DNA of 64,000 nucleotides from Microstegium vimineum (GCA_022036555.1 CM039139.1:14784319-14848318), one strand, 5' to 3'. Positions 43,745 through 57,633 are shown, numbered from the stretch's first letter. The notes: generated by a model not told the origin, from the letters alone. Made by a program: numbers and translations.

Positions 43745-46700
43745 TCATCTTTTAGTGAAGTTAGAGTTATCAAGCACATTCAACTCGCTTCTCAACCTAC
43801 AAAAGGTTGTTTCATCGAGTGATTTAGTGAAGATATCCGCCAATTGATCTTCGCTCTTAACTCCAACTAGTGTGATATCTTTCCTAGCCACATGATCTCT
43901 AAGAAAGTGATGGCGAATATCAATGTGCTTGGTGCGAGAGTGTTGAACCGGGTTGTTAGCAAGCTTTACGGCGCTTTCATTATCACACAAAAGTGGAACT
44001 TCTTTTAAAAACACGCCGTAATCAAAGAGTGTTTGGGTCATGTATAAGATTTGTGCACAACTTGCTCCCATGGCAATGTATTCCGCCTCAGCGGTTGACA
44101 ATGCCACACTGTTTTACTTCTTTGAGGACCAAGAAACAAGAGATCTTCCTAGCATGTGGCACCCGCCGGAGGTACTCTTCCTATCATCCTTACACCCGGC
44201 GTAATCCGAATCGGAATAGCCAACTAGTTGGAAGGGGAGCTCCTTTGGGATACCAAAGACCCATGCTAGGGGTGTGCCTTAAGTACCTAAGGATTCTTTT
44301 AACCGCACAAAGATGCGACTCCTTAGGGTTTGCTTGAAACCTAGCACACATACACACACTAAACATGATATCCGGCCTAGAAGCGGTGAGGTAAAGTAAA
44401 CTACCGATCATAGAACGATAAAGAGTTTGGTCAATCGGTTTACCTCCCTCATCGAGATCGAGATGCCCATTAGTAGGCATTGGGGTCTTGATTGGCTTGC
44501 AATCCTCCATCTTGAACTTCTTAAGTAGATCATAAGTGTACTTTTCTTGAGAGATGAAGGTCCCTTCTCTCATTTGCTTCACTTGAAAGCCAAGGAAGAA
44601 GGTTAGCTCGCCAATCATTGACATCTCGAACTCCTTGGACATCAAGTCACCAAACTCCTTGCAATGATCTTGGTTTGTTGACCCAAAAATAATGTCATCG
44701 ACATATACTTGGCAAACAAAGATCTCTCCATTAAGCTTCTTGGTGAATAGTGTAGTGTCGACGATCCCGATCTTGAAGCCCTTCTTGATTAGGAAGTCCC
44801 TTAGCCTCTCATACCACGCTCTTGGAGCTTGCTTCAATTCGTAGAGTGCCTTGGACAACCTATACACATGATCAGACAAGTTTGGGTCTTCAAACCCGGG
44901 AGGTTGTGAGACAAAGACAAGTTCATTAATGAAACCATTTAAGAAAGCGCTCTTCACATCCATTTGAAAGAGTTTCATTTTGTGATGTGAAGCATACGCC
45001 AAAAGGATACGGATGGCTTCAAGTCTTGCAACCGGAGCAAAGGTCTCTCCAAAATCAAGTCCTTCTACTTGAGAGAACCCCTTTGCCACTAATCTTGCTT
45101 TGTTCCTCACAACCACGCCTTGATCATCTTGCTTGTTCCTAAACACCCATTTGGTTCCAATGATTCTTGCATCCTTTGGCTTCTCTTCAAGTGTCCACAC
45201 TTGGTTCCGGGTGAAGTTGTTGAGTTCTTCATGCATGGCATTCACCCAATCCGAATCCGCAAGTGCTTCTTCTACACTAGTAGGCTCAACAAAGGAAACA
45301 AACGAGTGATGTTCAACATAAGATGCAAGTCTAGAGCGAGTCATTACTCCCTTTGATGGACTCCCTATGATTTGATCATGGGGGTGAGCTTGAAGGATGG
45401 ATGTTGATTTTCTATTTGTCTCTTGTGGAGGAGGATGTGGTGCTTCAACATTGCTTGCTTCGGCCTCGGCTTGATCTTGAGGAATGTGAGTGTCTTCTTG
45501 AGCTTCTCTCACTTGATCTCCTTCATCAACTTGAGGCGTGTGAGGTGTAGAAGTATCTTGATTTGCTTCATCTTCAACTTCTTCCACCTCTTGCAGGTTG
45601 ATAGCACCAATTGGCATATTCTTCATTGCCTCCCTCAAGGGTTCATCACCTACATCAATATCCTCAAGCGCTCCTTGGGAGCCATTAGTTTCATCAAACT
45701 CCAAGTCATACGTTTCTTCAACTAAGCCGGTGGCTTTGTTAAATACACGGTATGCCTTGGATTTAAGTGAATAACCAACAAGGAAACCAATGTCACACCG
45801 CCGTTGGAATTTACCCAAGTGTTGGCGCTTCTTGTAGATGTACACCTTGCAACCAAACACCCGGAAGAATGAAATATCCGGCTTCTTCCCATTGATAAGC
45901 TCATAGGGGGTCTTCTTTAATAGCCTTTGGACGAAGAGACGGTTTGCCGCATAGCAAGCGGTGTTGATTGCCTCCGCCCAAAACTTCTCGGGAGTGTTGT
46001 ACTCATCAAGCATAGACCTTGCTAGAGTTATGAGTGTCCAGTTCTTCCTCTCTACGACACCATTTTGTTGTGGAGTATATGTGGCGGACACCTCATGCTT
46101 GATCCCAACTTCATCACAATAATCTTCAATCTTTGTGTTTACAAATTCGGTGCCATTGTCACTTCTAATCTTCTTGATCTTCACATCAAATTCATTTTGA
46201 GCTCTTGTAGCAAACTTCTTGAAGATGCCTTATGTCTCTCCCTTGTCTTGAAGAAAGAACACCCAAGTGAACCAAGAGTAGTCATCCATTACCACTAAGC
46301 AATAGAGATTTCCTCCAAGACTAGCATATGTGGTAGGGCCAAATAGATCCATGTGTACAACTCTAGTACTCTTGAGGTTGACATGAAAGCCTTGGTTGGA
46401 TGAGTGTTTGCCACTTGCTTGCCGGCTTGACATGCACTACAAAGTTTGTCCTTCTCAAACATCACATCCTTGATTCCTCTAACCATTTCCTTCTTGACTA
46501 GCTTCTTCAAGGTTGACATGCCCACATGAGCTAATCTTCTATGCCATAGCCAACCCAAAGAATTCTTGGAGAATAGACAAGCTTGCAAGTTTGCTTCATT
46601 TGAAGTGAAGTCCACTAAGTAGAGGTTGTTGTGCCGGAACCCTTTGAATATTATTGATGAATCTTCAATCTTGGTCACAATCACCTCATTTGGAGTAAAG

Positions 46701-46972
46701 AGACAATGAAACCCGAGATCACAAAGTTGACCAACCGATAGCAGGTTGAAGCTCAATGATTGTACTAGCAAGACATTTGAGATTGATTGATCTTGGGAGA
46801 TAGCCACTTTGCCTAAGCCTTGAACTTTGCCCTTTGAATTATCCCCAAAAGTAATCTTGTCTTGATTTGCACAATCCTCATCAAGTGTGGTGAACATCCG
46901 GGGGTCGCCGGTCATGTGTTGAGTGCAACCACTATCAATTACCCAATGGCTCCCACCGGTCTTGTAGTTCAC
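43745..46972 (-). pseudogene. pol of element 2, disrupted
   Basis: Same domain order as element 1: protease WVIDSGCTQHMTGD, integrase zinc domain and D,D,E core, RT with CQVYVDDIIFGS, RNase H with ALSTAEAEYIAMG. Lesions: a one-base loss near 46,350, before the first integrase Asp, shifts the frame; a TAA lies at 46,230-46,232 where element 1 has CAA; another shift near 44,215 lies in RNase H. The RT core (46,184-44,190) is a long uninterrupted run, so RT sequence is well preserved although the polyprotein is dead. Confidence 0.92.
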
Positions 46973-46993
46973 CTACACACAAGCAACTTGGAG

Positions 46994-49393
46994 TTAAGAT
47001 TGTTGTTTGGGAACCCCCTTAGTGCGGGGCCCCATTGCCTTGTCAACCAACTCCTTAGCAACCCAAAGAACCCTAGGCTTGTTCTTCATTGGTGGTCCAA
47101 GAAACACCACTATTGGTCTACCCTTGGAATCTTTGTTGATGACATAGTGAGCATCATGAGCAAATGGCCTAGTGTGCTTGGGCAAGGTCTTGGGAAGTGG
47201 AGTCTTGCATTGAAACGATAGATGACCAATTTATCCACATCCAAAACACCTCTTAGGCTTGGGCTTTGGCTTCTCTTGATTGTAGCCATTGTACTTGTTC
47301 TTGTAGTAGTTCTTGGCTTCAATCTTGACCTTGGCCTTCATCAATTGATTCTCCTTGTACCCAATACCGGTCTTGTCACTCTTCATGACGGTGCTCATTA
47401 GAAGCTCACTTTGGAGATTATGGCCCTTGGTGAACTTTTCAAGGCCACTTATAAGCTTGGTCTTGTCATTCTTGAGCTTGGCAATTTCTTCTCGAAGAGA
47501 GTTGATCAAGGTGATAGCATCTTTGTCTTCTTCTTGAGCCGGCTTGATGGTGAAGGGCTTGTTTGCCTTGAGGTTGATTAGCTCTTCCTTGAGCTTTGAG
47601 TTCTCTTCACTCATCTTCACATAATCATCATACTTGTCGGCTTCTACAACTCTCTTGCCCTTGCACTTGGCACTTTGCTCAAGAGTCACATCATCAAGCT
47701 CGATATCACAAGAGGTAGCACTTGCACACTTAGCACACGGGTTAGTAGCAACATGTGTAAGATCTTGAGTAAGTAATTCATTTGCTACCACTAGTGTGCC
47801 ATGATCACTTTTCACTTGGTTGTAGTCATCTTTTAGCAAGTTAAACCTTGTGAGGAGCTCTTGGGATGACCTCTCAAGCTTATCATGTTTCTCATTGGCT
47901 TGCTTAAGAGAGGCTTTGAGCTCCCTAGTGCTAGATGTGAGAGAGTTAATCTCAAGCTTCAAATCATCATTAGCACTAGACAAGTTATCAAGCTTATCAT
48001 GCAAGTTTTCCTTGATTTCAAGAAGTTTGTCATTTTTACTCTTGTACTTCCTTATGATGCTAGCATATTTGTTGCAAATTTTAATTAGCTCATCATAGGA
48101 AGGTGCTTCTTTATCATCACTATCATCACTAGAGAGGTCATCACCATCATCCTCTTTTTGTACCTTCTTGTCACCTTTAGCCATAAGGCATAGGTGTGTA
48201 GAGGATGAGCCCGACGATGAAGGAGGAGGTGGCGGTGGAATCGAAGAATCAATCACCAAAACGGCCACCTTCTCTTCTTCACTCTCATCATCGGAGGAGT
48301 CGCTTGAATCATCAATGTCGGTGAGCCAATCACCCACAATGTAAGCCTTGCCATCCTTCTTCTTCTTGTGGAAGTTGAAGTTCTTCTTCTTCTTGTATGG
48401 ATTGTCTTGCTTCTTGTTATCATCACTTGAGTCATCATTGCCGCCCTTGTTCTTCTTGAAGTTCTTGAACTTGTTGTTCTTGAACTTGTCTTTCTTCTCT
48501 TCGGGACATGCATGGGCTAGATGACCAAGAGTGCCGCAATTGTAGCACTTCATTTGGGAGATTGGCTTCCTTGAAGAGCTTGTGAAGAACTTCTTCTTCT
48601 TTGAGTCAAACTTGACTCCGTTCTTGTTTAGTCTCTTCAACATCTTGGCGGTCTTCTTCACCATGAGAGCGATGTTGTCTTCATCATCATCATCATCACT
48701 TGTACTCTCAACGACATATTGAATCTTGCACTTCTCCTTGGAAGATGCCTTGAGAGCCAAGTCCTTCTTCTCCTCCTTCTCTTTCTTCTTGGAGGATGAT
48801 GAAGTTCCATCATTGATCTTCATGTACATCTCATGAGCATTGATCTTGCCCAACACTTGCGTTGGTGTAGTTGCGGAGAGATCGCCTTGATGAAGAACCG
48901 TGACGATGTGGCTATACTTGTCTATTGGAAGGACACAAAGTATCTTGCGCACCACATCGGCCGGTGTCATTTGAGAGAGTCCAAGGCCATTCAACTCCTC
49001 TACAAGCACATTCAAGCGAGAATACATTTCATTAGCATTTTCATGAGATAGCATGGTGAAAGCATTTAACTTAGCAATGATAAGGTGATAGCGCTCTTCT
49101 CTTTCACATTTAGTGCCCTCGTGTAGAGCACAAATGTTTGTCCAAATCTCATGCGCGGTTTGGCAATTCCGCACACGGTTGAACACATCCTTGCAAATGC
49201 CACGGAAAAGAATATTCTTTGTCTTGGCATTGTTCTTCTCAAAGTATGGGTCCTCGGCGAACACCGACCCACCTTGGGTGGCGGCTTTGTGAACGCCGAC
49301 ATCCACGGCCTCAAGGTAGGCCTCCATCCGCACTTTCCAATACGGAAAGTCATCCCCATCGAACATGGGTGACGGTCCATCCCCATGGGACAT
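46994..49393 (-). pseudogene. gag of element 2, nonsense codon in the second zinc knuckle
   Basis: Open for 720 codons from the ATG at 49,393 with the gag core, first knuckle CYNCGTLGHLAHAC and coiled coil intact. At 47,231-47,233 a TAA replaces the CAA of element 1 inside the second knuckle (CFGCG, stop, IGHLSFQC). The rest continues in the same frame to the family's normal stop at 46,994. Apart from this codon the gag is intact, so it is the better of the two copies. Confidence 0.92.
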
Positions 49394-49430
49394 CTTGCTC
49401 TAGGCGGTGAAGCCTAATTTAGAGCAACAA

Positions 49431-49443
49431 GGCTCCGATACCA
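49431..49443 (-). other. primer-binding site of element 2 (initiator tRNA-Met)
   Basis: On the minus strand TGGTATCGGAGCC follows the 5' LTR by two bases, identical to element 1. Confidence 0.88.
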
Positions 49444-49445
49444 AT

Positions 49446-51136
49446 TGAAAGGATCAAGATGCCCAAGAGGGGGGGGGTGAATTGGGCTTGTTTTAAATTT
49501 CTAAAGCAAATATAAAAACCTATCAAAATGCCAATCACCCCCTAGTGCCTACCGTCCGTGTGTCCTAGCTAGAAATCGGTAGCAGTTCATAGGAATTAAA
49601 AACAACCTAAGCAATTCTAGTAGGAAATGTAAAAACAAGACGGAAAGTAATGCGGAAATGTAAAGAGCTAGGGAGAAGAAAATCTCATTGACGCAGCGAT
49701 TTTTTCCCGAGGTATCGAGGTGTCGACACCCCCCCTAGTCCTCGTTGGAGCACCTCGCAAGGTATCGCTCCCCCTCTACCCGCGCAAGGGTAGAGTGCTC
49801 TCTACGGGTTGATTCTTCGCCACTCTGGCTCGGTGAATCGCCCACAACCGATCACAAGAGCTTGGAGAAGAGCCGCCAACAATCTCCCGGCGGTCACTTC
49901 CTCCGAACACCACCAAACCGTCTAGGTGCTGTCGAACACCAAGAGTAACAAGCACAAGACCTTCACTTGACCCACTCAAGGCTAGGAAGGTGGATGGATG
50001 CACACAAGTCACTCCTAATCACTCTAGGAGGGAAGAAAAAGATGAACTCTCTCTAATCTCTCCCTCACTAGCCTCTTGGCTCTCCAAAAGATTTCTCAAG
50101 GTGTCACAAGCTGAAACAATGGCCAAGCGTTCCTCTAAGGACCAAGGGGGCAACTATAAATAGTCCCCACCTCCAAAACTAGCCGTTTTTTACTTTTTCT
50201 TCTCTCAGCGTAGCCACCGGACTAGTCCGGAGCTCACACCACCGGACCATGCACACTGGTCCGGAGCTCACTCTCGTTTCAAACTCAGGCACCGTCGGAC
50301 TACTCTGCTTGGTCCGACGCTCTGGTCCGACGCTCTGGTCCGGAGCCTCGGTGCTCTCTGAGTGAAAACCTTTCTCTCTTTTACACACCACCGGACCACT
50401 CTCCTTGGTCCGGTGCCCTGGTCCGACGCTCTGGTCCGGAGCCAGGGTGCTCTCTGCATAAACCCAAACCCCTGTCATGAGGCGTCGGACTAGCCATCGG
50501 ACTAACCGTCGGACTAGTCCGGAGCCTTCTATCTCTCTGAACCAAGCCACCGGACCACTCTCCTATGGTCCGGTGCTTACTAGACAGGTGGTCCGGAGCT
50601 CCTCGAGCTGGAAAACTACCTAAGTCAGGGACCACCGGACCACTCTCCTTGGTCCGACGCCCACTTAGCAGAGTGGTCCGGAGCCTCTCTCTCCCTCTTT
50701 TTCAACTGTTTTCGCTGAGGTTTCTTAAGGGATTTTGCTCCTACCATTTCTAGGGTTTATCAAGGGCCGAAAGCAAGGTCTCTAGGACTAGTTGTGACAA
50801 GTGTGCATATACCCACTTTCCTAAACTCTCCTAGGTCAAGCTACTAATCTCATACCCCCCTTTATAGTACGGTCAAAGGAAAAACAAAAGCCCTAGCTAT
50901 ACTTAGTGCCCTTCTCAACCTTACGGCACTAAGAACTAGCCTAGTCTTCGTCGTGTATCTCCATCCTTTGCAACCGAAACGATTTCCATCTTGGGGGCAT
51001 GAATATCCATTAAGCCCATTCACAATGCATCACTCATGACCTAACATAAATGACTTTGTCTCTGCAAAACACACGTTAGTCATAGTGATCAAGTATTGTC
51101 GTTAATCGCCTAAACACAAGGGTCCATGATTCTACA
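49446..51136 (-). repeat. 5' LTR of element 2
   Basis: 1,691 bp, with the palindrome array at about 50,210-50,690 and the TATA-like box on the minus strand near 50,155. Ends in the TG...CA form next to the target duplication AGTCT. Confidence 0.93.
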
Positions 51137-54100
51137 AGTCTACTTTCTTTCTTACCTACCCGAGTTGGCAACTTCCTTTGATGAGTCCCTCCTTTTTGGC
51201 CTATCGATTTCCGCTAAGACCTCTTTGACTTATTACGCCTTAACCTACCTGGTACTAGGACTCATTGTGGAAATCCCATAGGCCTATCCTCCTTGGGCTT
51301 ATCCCCTAACTACTTCCACGGAGCCATATTCAAGGTGGTTGACCGGTTGGAATCCTCCGTTTTGGAATACTTTACCTCATCCGTCCTGTGACCTATCCTC
51401 AGCCTTAGTCGTAGCCTGATCCACTCTATTTTTCCCAGCAAGTGAATGCGAGTCCAGTTCACCCTCGGCCTCGAAAACCTGTGAAGTACGAGGAAAGAGT
51501 AGGGATCGAGTGTGAGTTCCGATCCTCTCTTCCTAGGCAAGAATGAAATTGGACGGTCTCAGCCTAGAAAGTGAAAAGAACGAGATCTAGAAAGAATTCT
51601 ACTAGCTGAACAAGGTTGTGAAAGAATCTCTGTCAGGTGGTGCAGATGAATAGAATAAGCCCTGCTTTTTCTATTTTTAGCCTTATCCGCTCTTGAATGA
51701 CATTTCATCTCGCATGTAGAAAACAACGCTCATTGTGTATAGCTATCATCCCTCTCAATAATAACTTAAACAAAGAAAGTACGTAATGGCCTCAGGCCTG
51801 CTCTATTACATCGACCACCTTCGAGTTCTCTATATGCGAAGAGCCTGGAATGGTGATAGAACTATCGGAAACTACCCAACGATGAGCGAGCCTGAGATCG
51901 CCTACCAGTCATTCCATTGCTTGCAAAAGTGAGCCTGGATCTTAGGAGGAAGGATTGAAGAGCTCTAGAGAAGGTCTGGAAAGGATGGTTGGCCACTAGA
52001 AAGCAACAATTCAGCCGGAAGTTTGGACACATTGGCTCTCGTCTTAAAGTTCCCATTGATGACCAAAGGATTAATTCCTCATGGAGGAAAGCCTCACTAC
52101 CGATGCTTTACTTTCGGCTCCATTGATCTTACTCCAACCTAAAGAATACACTGTCTTGCTCAATGTGCAAGGTATCATTCTATAAACTTGGTCTTGGAAA
52201 GCCTATCAAGAGTAGCTCGGCATCGGGAATCTATGAAGGAAGAATGAAAACTAGAATCTTAAACTCACTCTACTATGACCAATCATGTAGGAAGACAATA
52301 CTGTAATAATTCAAAAAATAAATCATCTACAGAAAGATGGGAGAAGATTGATCACTTAAAAAGAAAATGACTAAGGATTCTCCTATGAGAAAACACACAC
52401 TCCTAGGATGACTTCTTTTCTTTCTTCTGAAGTCAGTGTGCTTCTTTACCAGGCATAACATGATAATTCCTCTATGGCGTGTGCTCCTTTCCTATGTAAT
52501 GACTTTCCTCCTTTTTCATGCCTCGTGCGCGTGCATAAGCTACGAGTTCCCTGACCCACCCTAGTTCATCGAATAGTGAGACTGTTCATTTTTTTATTTT
52601 TAATGAAAACTCTTCTTTTTTTACTTTATAGTATAGAGAGATAATTTTGCAGCATTTACAATTCATATTAAGCAATAAAATAAGAAGAGACAGCTACATG
52701 AGTAGGCGAGCATTCATTTGAGCTGCCTTAGTTCTTCACAAGAAGCAAGCCCCTAAGATCAAAAGTTGTAGTGGGTGTCCTCTTTCCAGATGCGAAAGGC
52801 TTCTTTCTCTCTACTCTTCCTAGTGGAGATGCTAAAAACAAATGACCCTCTGAGGCTTCATCAAAGCTTTCTGGTTACATATGCAAGCAACTATACTGAC
52901 CCTCAAAATGAACAATCAGTCTATGCCTATCCATTCTAGAAATTGAGAATACAAGTATATGACGCCAAACTTCTCATTACCTATCTGCGTGATTCATCAA
53001 CTCTTTTAGACAGACGATAAGACTCTTTCCTTTCTTCAAGATACTAACCTCCCTTCCACTCTCCCACTAATACATTCAAGCACGAACTCCAACTATTGGT
53101 AATACTTGCATCGAGATATTCGTAGAGACTAGCTATAGCCTTTGTGAGTCAGTGTCCTCATTAATTAGCCAATGAATTCACCATGCACCAGGACAGTAAG
53201 GAAGGATAGCTACATTTGTCATGCTTTCATCATTACAAGGGACCTTCCAGTTCATTCAATAAATACAATAGAGTTTGTAAACTTTCTCACTATGGTTTGC
53301 TTGGTCATGACCTTGTAAAACCAAGTACTAGTAAAGGTACAAGGCCTTACTTAATCTTATTATGTGCAACAACCTTATTCAACCTGAAGCTCTCATCCAA
53401 ATGTTCGTGTGTTGCTATCGGATCGAAATAGAGGTCAGGGTTTGGCAAGAATGCTGCCCTTCGAGAAGTCTTTTTATGTTGGTTCAGTCTCCTTTGTATA
53501 TTCAGAAATCTGGTTACTTTTATACAAAAACTATATATTTGAATGGTATAGGCAAAATAACTATAGTTGTATCAGTCAAATCATCTACAGCCGGTTAGAC
53601 ATTTTACTATACTCTACGCGCGAGGCTATTTGCCTTACTTACCAAGCAGGGGATGAGCTATTCATGAGAGTTTGGAGAGTCTATGTATCCATTAGTTTAG
53701 CGTATGTTTAGTTACTCGAGTAGTAGTGGAATACTTATAGCCTTAACATTACGAATGTACTAGGATCAGTGTTGCCAATGAGACGGGTATCTCAATCAGT
53801 AGACAGAACCTTTATGTATTAGTCAATTCTTTCTATGTTTATTAGCCGGCTATACCATAAAGAGAAAAGTGGTAGAGAAAGCAGCCCTTAGACCAAAGCG
53901 CTTGAAGGTAGCAGATATGGAAAGAGTTAGTAATGCTTAATCTTGACATGTGACATATGCGCTTGAAATAATGAAAGTGTTTGCTTATATGGCACTCCTA
54001 TTTCAGAACTTTCGAAGCTGTTGTTGGTATAGTGAGGATTCCTTTTGAGCAGGTAGGAGTACTATGGTGATGAATGATTCCTTTCTTGATTCTGTGGTAG

Positions 54101-57060
54101 CAACTATGAGAGTCGAGAAGATCAAAGTTATGGACTTTCTTAATATGTCTAGGTTTCACGGTATTCTTATGATGAAACATATTATTGCCAATAGGCATGA
54201 ATGAGTACTGAAGCTATTAAAGAGAAAAGTTTACATTTATGAGTTTGAAGTTCTGATAGCCTGCCCGGTCTTTCCTACTTTTTTGATCTGGTGTGATCGA
54301 CTTGCTTAGGGAAGTTTGAGAACTTTGATTTTCCTTTCAAAAAGGAATCAATGGCGAACGTACGCTATCCAACGGAAGTCCCGAGCGATATGACTATTCC
54401 TATTCCTATCCTTTCCTTTCACCCTTAAGCGAATGCTGGAACAAAAGTAAGGTATTCCCTCGAAGTGAAATGAAAGCAAAGGTGCCTTAAAAGAGGAGTG
54501 GGGGTTGTATTATTTTTGATTTCCACAGGATCCTTCTGGCAAGGGTATGAAATTGATTGTTTAGATGCATGTTTCCCAATTTGGTAGATTAGGTCAAGCT
54601 TGTGAAGGGAGGGCTAAGAGGAGGATCTTTCCCATTGCTAATTCGACAGGTCTTTCTTTCCCTACTTGCTAGCCAACCACGGGTTGTTACCTAACATGTG
54701 GTAAGCACTATACTCCATTACTTTCTCAAACGCTCCACTCAACACTACCTCCTTCCGTACTGCTCCCTCTTGCACACGAACAGCTGCTTCTCCGAGACCT
54801 CGCCACCGCGGAGCGCCATACTCTTCCTGCTGCGAAGTTACTATTGATCCATTCCTTTCCTATACCGCCCCTTACGATCGATACCCAGAAAGTGGTTTCC
54901 TTGGGTAAGAACAGAGATGAGGTACGTCCCTTACCATAGTCTATATCCACTAATGTTGTTGTTGTTTTATAGAGGAAGACTCTCGGGGAAGACAGGCTTT
55001 CTATACCATTCCCAAGTAGGCAACCAAGTAGGAAACCCCTTCTCAAGTAGTCAAGTAGGTTGTAGGATTTAAATCTTTGGTATCCTTATATGCTTCAATG
55101 GGCGTGGCCATTTCTATTTACTGGCTAGCCTCATTCAAGGATCCATCCATCATCCATCAATCTCTGGATCCAGGCTCGCCTTCACTCAGTCAAGGGGTAG
55201 CCCTTTACCTCGTTCCGGTGTGATGAACCCTTTCATTCCTAGAACTGGGTATCTCCAATTTAAGTAACCAGCTTGCCATCCTTCTCAACCCACAATTGGA
55301 ATGAATCCCGATAATCCTTAGTTAGCTGCACTGAAGGCGATCCAAACAATAGTTGTATCAGCTCATGGGGATGACCCTGAATCTCTTTCTCTGGTCTGTC
55401 GAACCAACCAGCTACCATGTAAACAACTATAACATGACTAGTTGACCCACCCAGTGAGTAACAACTATCCTAGCTCACCTAAAGCATTCAATTCAGGCTT
55501 ACCTCTTGGTAAACTTTGACTTTAGTTTGATATTACGCATAACCTTCCATCCAGTGGCCTTCCACCAGATCTTTCTACATCTGTGGTTATGATTCTGTGC
55601 TTCTACTTTTAGGCTTGCGTTCATAGACTGAATTCCACTATCTTACTTCACTTATGGTGGGAGTCTCGCTATCCTTGGGTAGGATCTTCTTACCGAGGGT
55701 ATGACTACAAGAGCACAACCAGCTGTATTCATCATCTTCGAAGTACCCCCTTTCTTGTCCACAGCTAGAGAGCTCGTACTCATTTGCCCAATAGTGGTCG
55801 GGTTCACCCATTCTTTGAACCTACCTATCTGCTTAACCCTAATGACACCTTCCTTCATATCAGAATGGAACAGTAAACTATATTGTTAGATGCTATGTTT
55901 CTAGGATGGAATTCCCACTACTCAACATTCAAATAGTATCCAAGGGATAACCGAGATAGAAAGAAGTCACCGCTAAACTAGTTTTTTACAAGAGGTATGC
56001 GTATTGAATAAGAAGTATAGGCTTTTTCTTGCTACTAGAAAGATTGACCCCGGTGGTCAGCGAATAGGGGTCTAGACCTTTGTGAGTATGTATTTACGAG
56101 GGGACAGGTAAGTCACAAGGTATGCCTTGAAAAGCAAAGAAATCAAGATTCATAAGCAAAGCGAAGGCCAAGGACCTCGATCCGTCAATAGAAATACTCC
56201 AACCTTGCTAATACCCACATGAGGAAGGGTTTATTCCCTCTCTTCCTCTACAGGAAGGCAGTGGTTTGCTTTTCTCATTTCTGTATCCCTTGGTTTGCTT
56301 TGCTTAGTACAGCCCCATGCTTTCCCTCGTGATACCACTCCTGGGCATCACTCGCTCTCTGTTTGTTCTGAAAGTGTTAGTTTGTTTTCTTCCTTAGTTT
56401 ACTTGATGCCGGATTCATTCCTCGAATCGTAAATCATTACTATTCATTCCTCCCTATATTCAATCTCGCCTGAGAGCAGTGCATCGATACCATTCGTCTT
56501 GCTTGAAGAGCATATATAAGCCCTGACCGAAGAGAATCCTTTGCTTTGATTGATATCCCTCTTGCCTTCTCGCAATGTGGACATCTTTGCATGGAGTGCG
56601 AGCGATATGCCTGGCATTGATCCCAAGGTGATGAAACACAAGCTAGCAACAGACCCTTCTGTTCCTATCTCTCCCAGGAACGAATCTCTTTGTTTTGAAC
56701 CAAATCCAGGGGCTGTAGTAAGCAAACTGCCTAGATAAAGCAGGGTTTAATAGAACTCGAAAGAATGATCGAGGATGTAAATGCACATATGAGATTTCAC
56801 TCTTTACGATAATATGTGTGTGAAGAAAAAAAAGTTTCAGGATAAAGCGGAACAGACGCTTCTCTCAAGATTTTTCTATTTTACTGAGCTTTGAAAGGCT
56901 TGATCGATCCAACCTTGGCTCCGCTCTTCTTTCTCCAGCTTTGGTTTCTTTCTCCGTCGGTGTCGTTTTATTCGGGAAGGAGCTTTCGTTCACGAAGTCA
57001 ACACCTTTCAGATTGTTTCCATAGTCTACTTGGCTGAAGGTCTGGATAAATAGAAATCGT
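51137..57060. other. mitochondrial-type noncoding sequence right of element 2
   Basis: Nearly 6 kb without a recognised gene. Short open frames occur (for example near 53,410-53,710 and 54,726-55,046), but none has a domain I know. No MITE or LTR ends were seen, which contrasts strongly with the nuclear spacer elsewhere in the window. Confidence 0.45.
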
Positions 57061-57074
57061 GGGTAAGTTCTAGA

Positions 57075-57633
57075 TTATAGCCCCTCAAATCTTTGGGTTG
57101 GCACGCATCCATGACGGAATGGGCCCGTCACAGTCCGAGTCGCAATCGGAATCACAAGAGGAAAGGGGCTCTGGCTATGTCTGATGACTTTATTTTTTAG
57201 TAGTTGCTGAATTTGATGTTCCATTTCATCTTTCTGCTTGTGAGGCACACGATAAGGACGGATGTTGGGTGGGGTTGCTCCCTCTTGCAATGGAATGGCA
57301 TGGTCAATATCACGGTGAGGAGGGAGTGTAGTGGGCTCCTGAAAGACTTCAGAGTATTGTTGCAGTAAGGCTGAAATAGCCGGAGGAAGAGTGTGGTGCC
57401 TGCAGAGATAAGCTGTTGAGATGCAGAATGAAACTAGAAATGCCTTTGTTGAGAAGCTTGTTCATTATCCTTTTCATTTGTTCAGTGTACGCGTCCTGAG
57501 ATGTGCAATCCTTTAATGAGAGGAGAGTATCATCTTCTAAGGTAATGAGAAATTCTCTGGTCTTCAAATTGAGGGCAAATGGGCTATGTTTATAGAGCCA
57601 ATCACAACCCAAGATGACATCATATTCTTTCAA
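57075..57633 (-). pseudogene. Ty3/gypsy protease-RT remnant inside the organellar block
   Basis: Read on the minus strand, the first part carries the end of a gypsy aspartic protease region (YDVILGCDWLYKHSP then LKTREFLITL). After a linker the start of reverse transcriptase follows: EGATPPNIRPYRVPHKQKDE, then QQLLKNKVIRHSQSPF. Both are hallmark blocks of plant gypsy pol in the correct order. The frame is broken between them and RT is lost after SPF. No LTRs were seen. It is probably an old nuclear retroelement piece taken up by the mitochondrial genome before transfer back, or an old insertion in the nuclear copy. Confidence 0.8.

Larger units (their letters stand above)
37167..51136 (-). mobile_element. 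complete Sirevirus-like Ty1/copia LTR retrotransposon (element 2)
   Basis: Same family as element 1 but in reverse orientation. A perfect 5-bp target duplication AGTCT (37,162-37,166 and 51,137-51,141) fixes the ends; total 13,970 bp. It inserted into organellar-type DNA about 150 bp beyond the tRNA-Lys gene. LTRs, primer site, polypurine tract, gag, pol and third ORF are all present but broken. The damage falls at different places from element 1, so each decayed independently. Confidence 0.95.
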
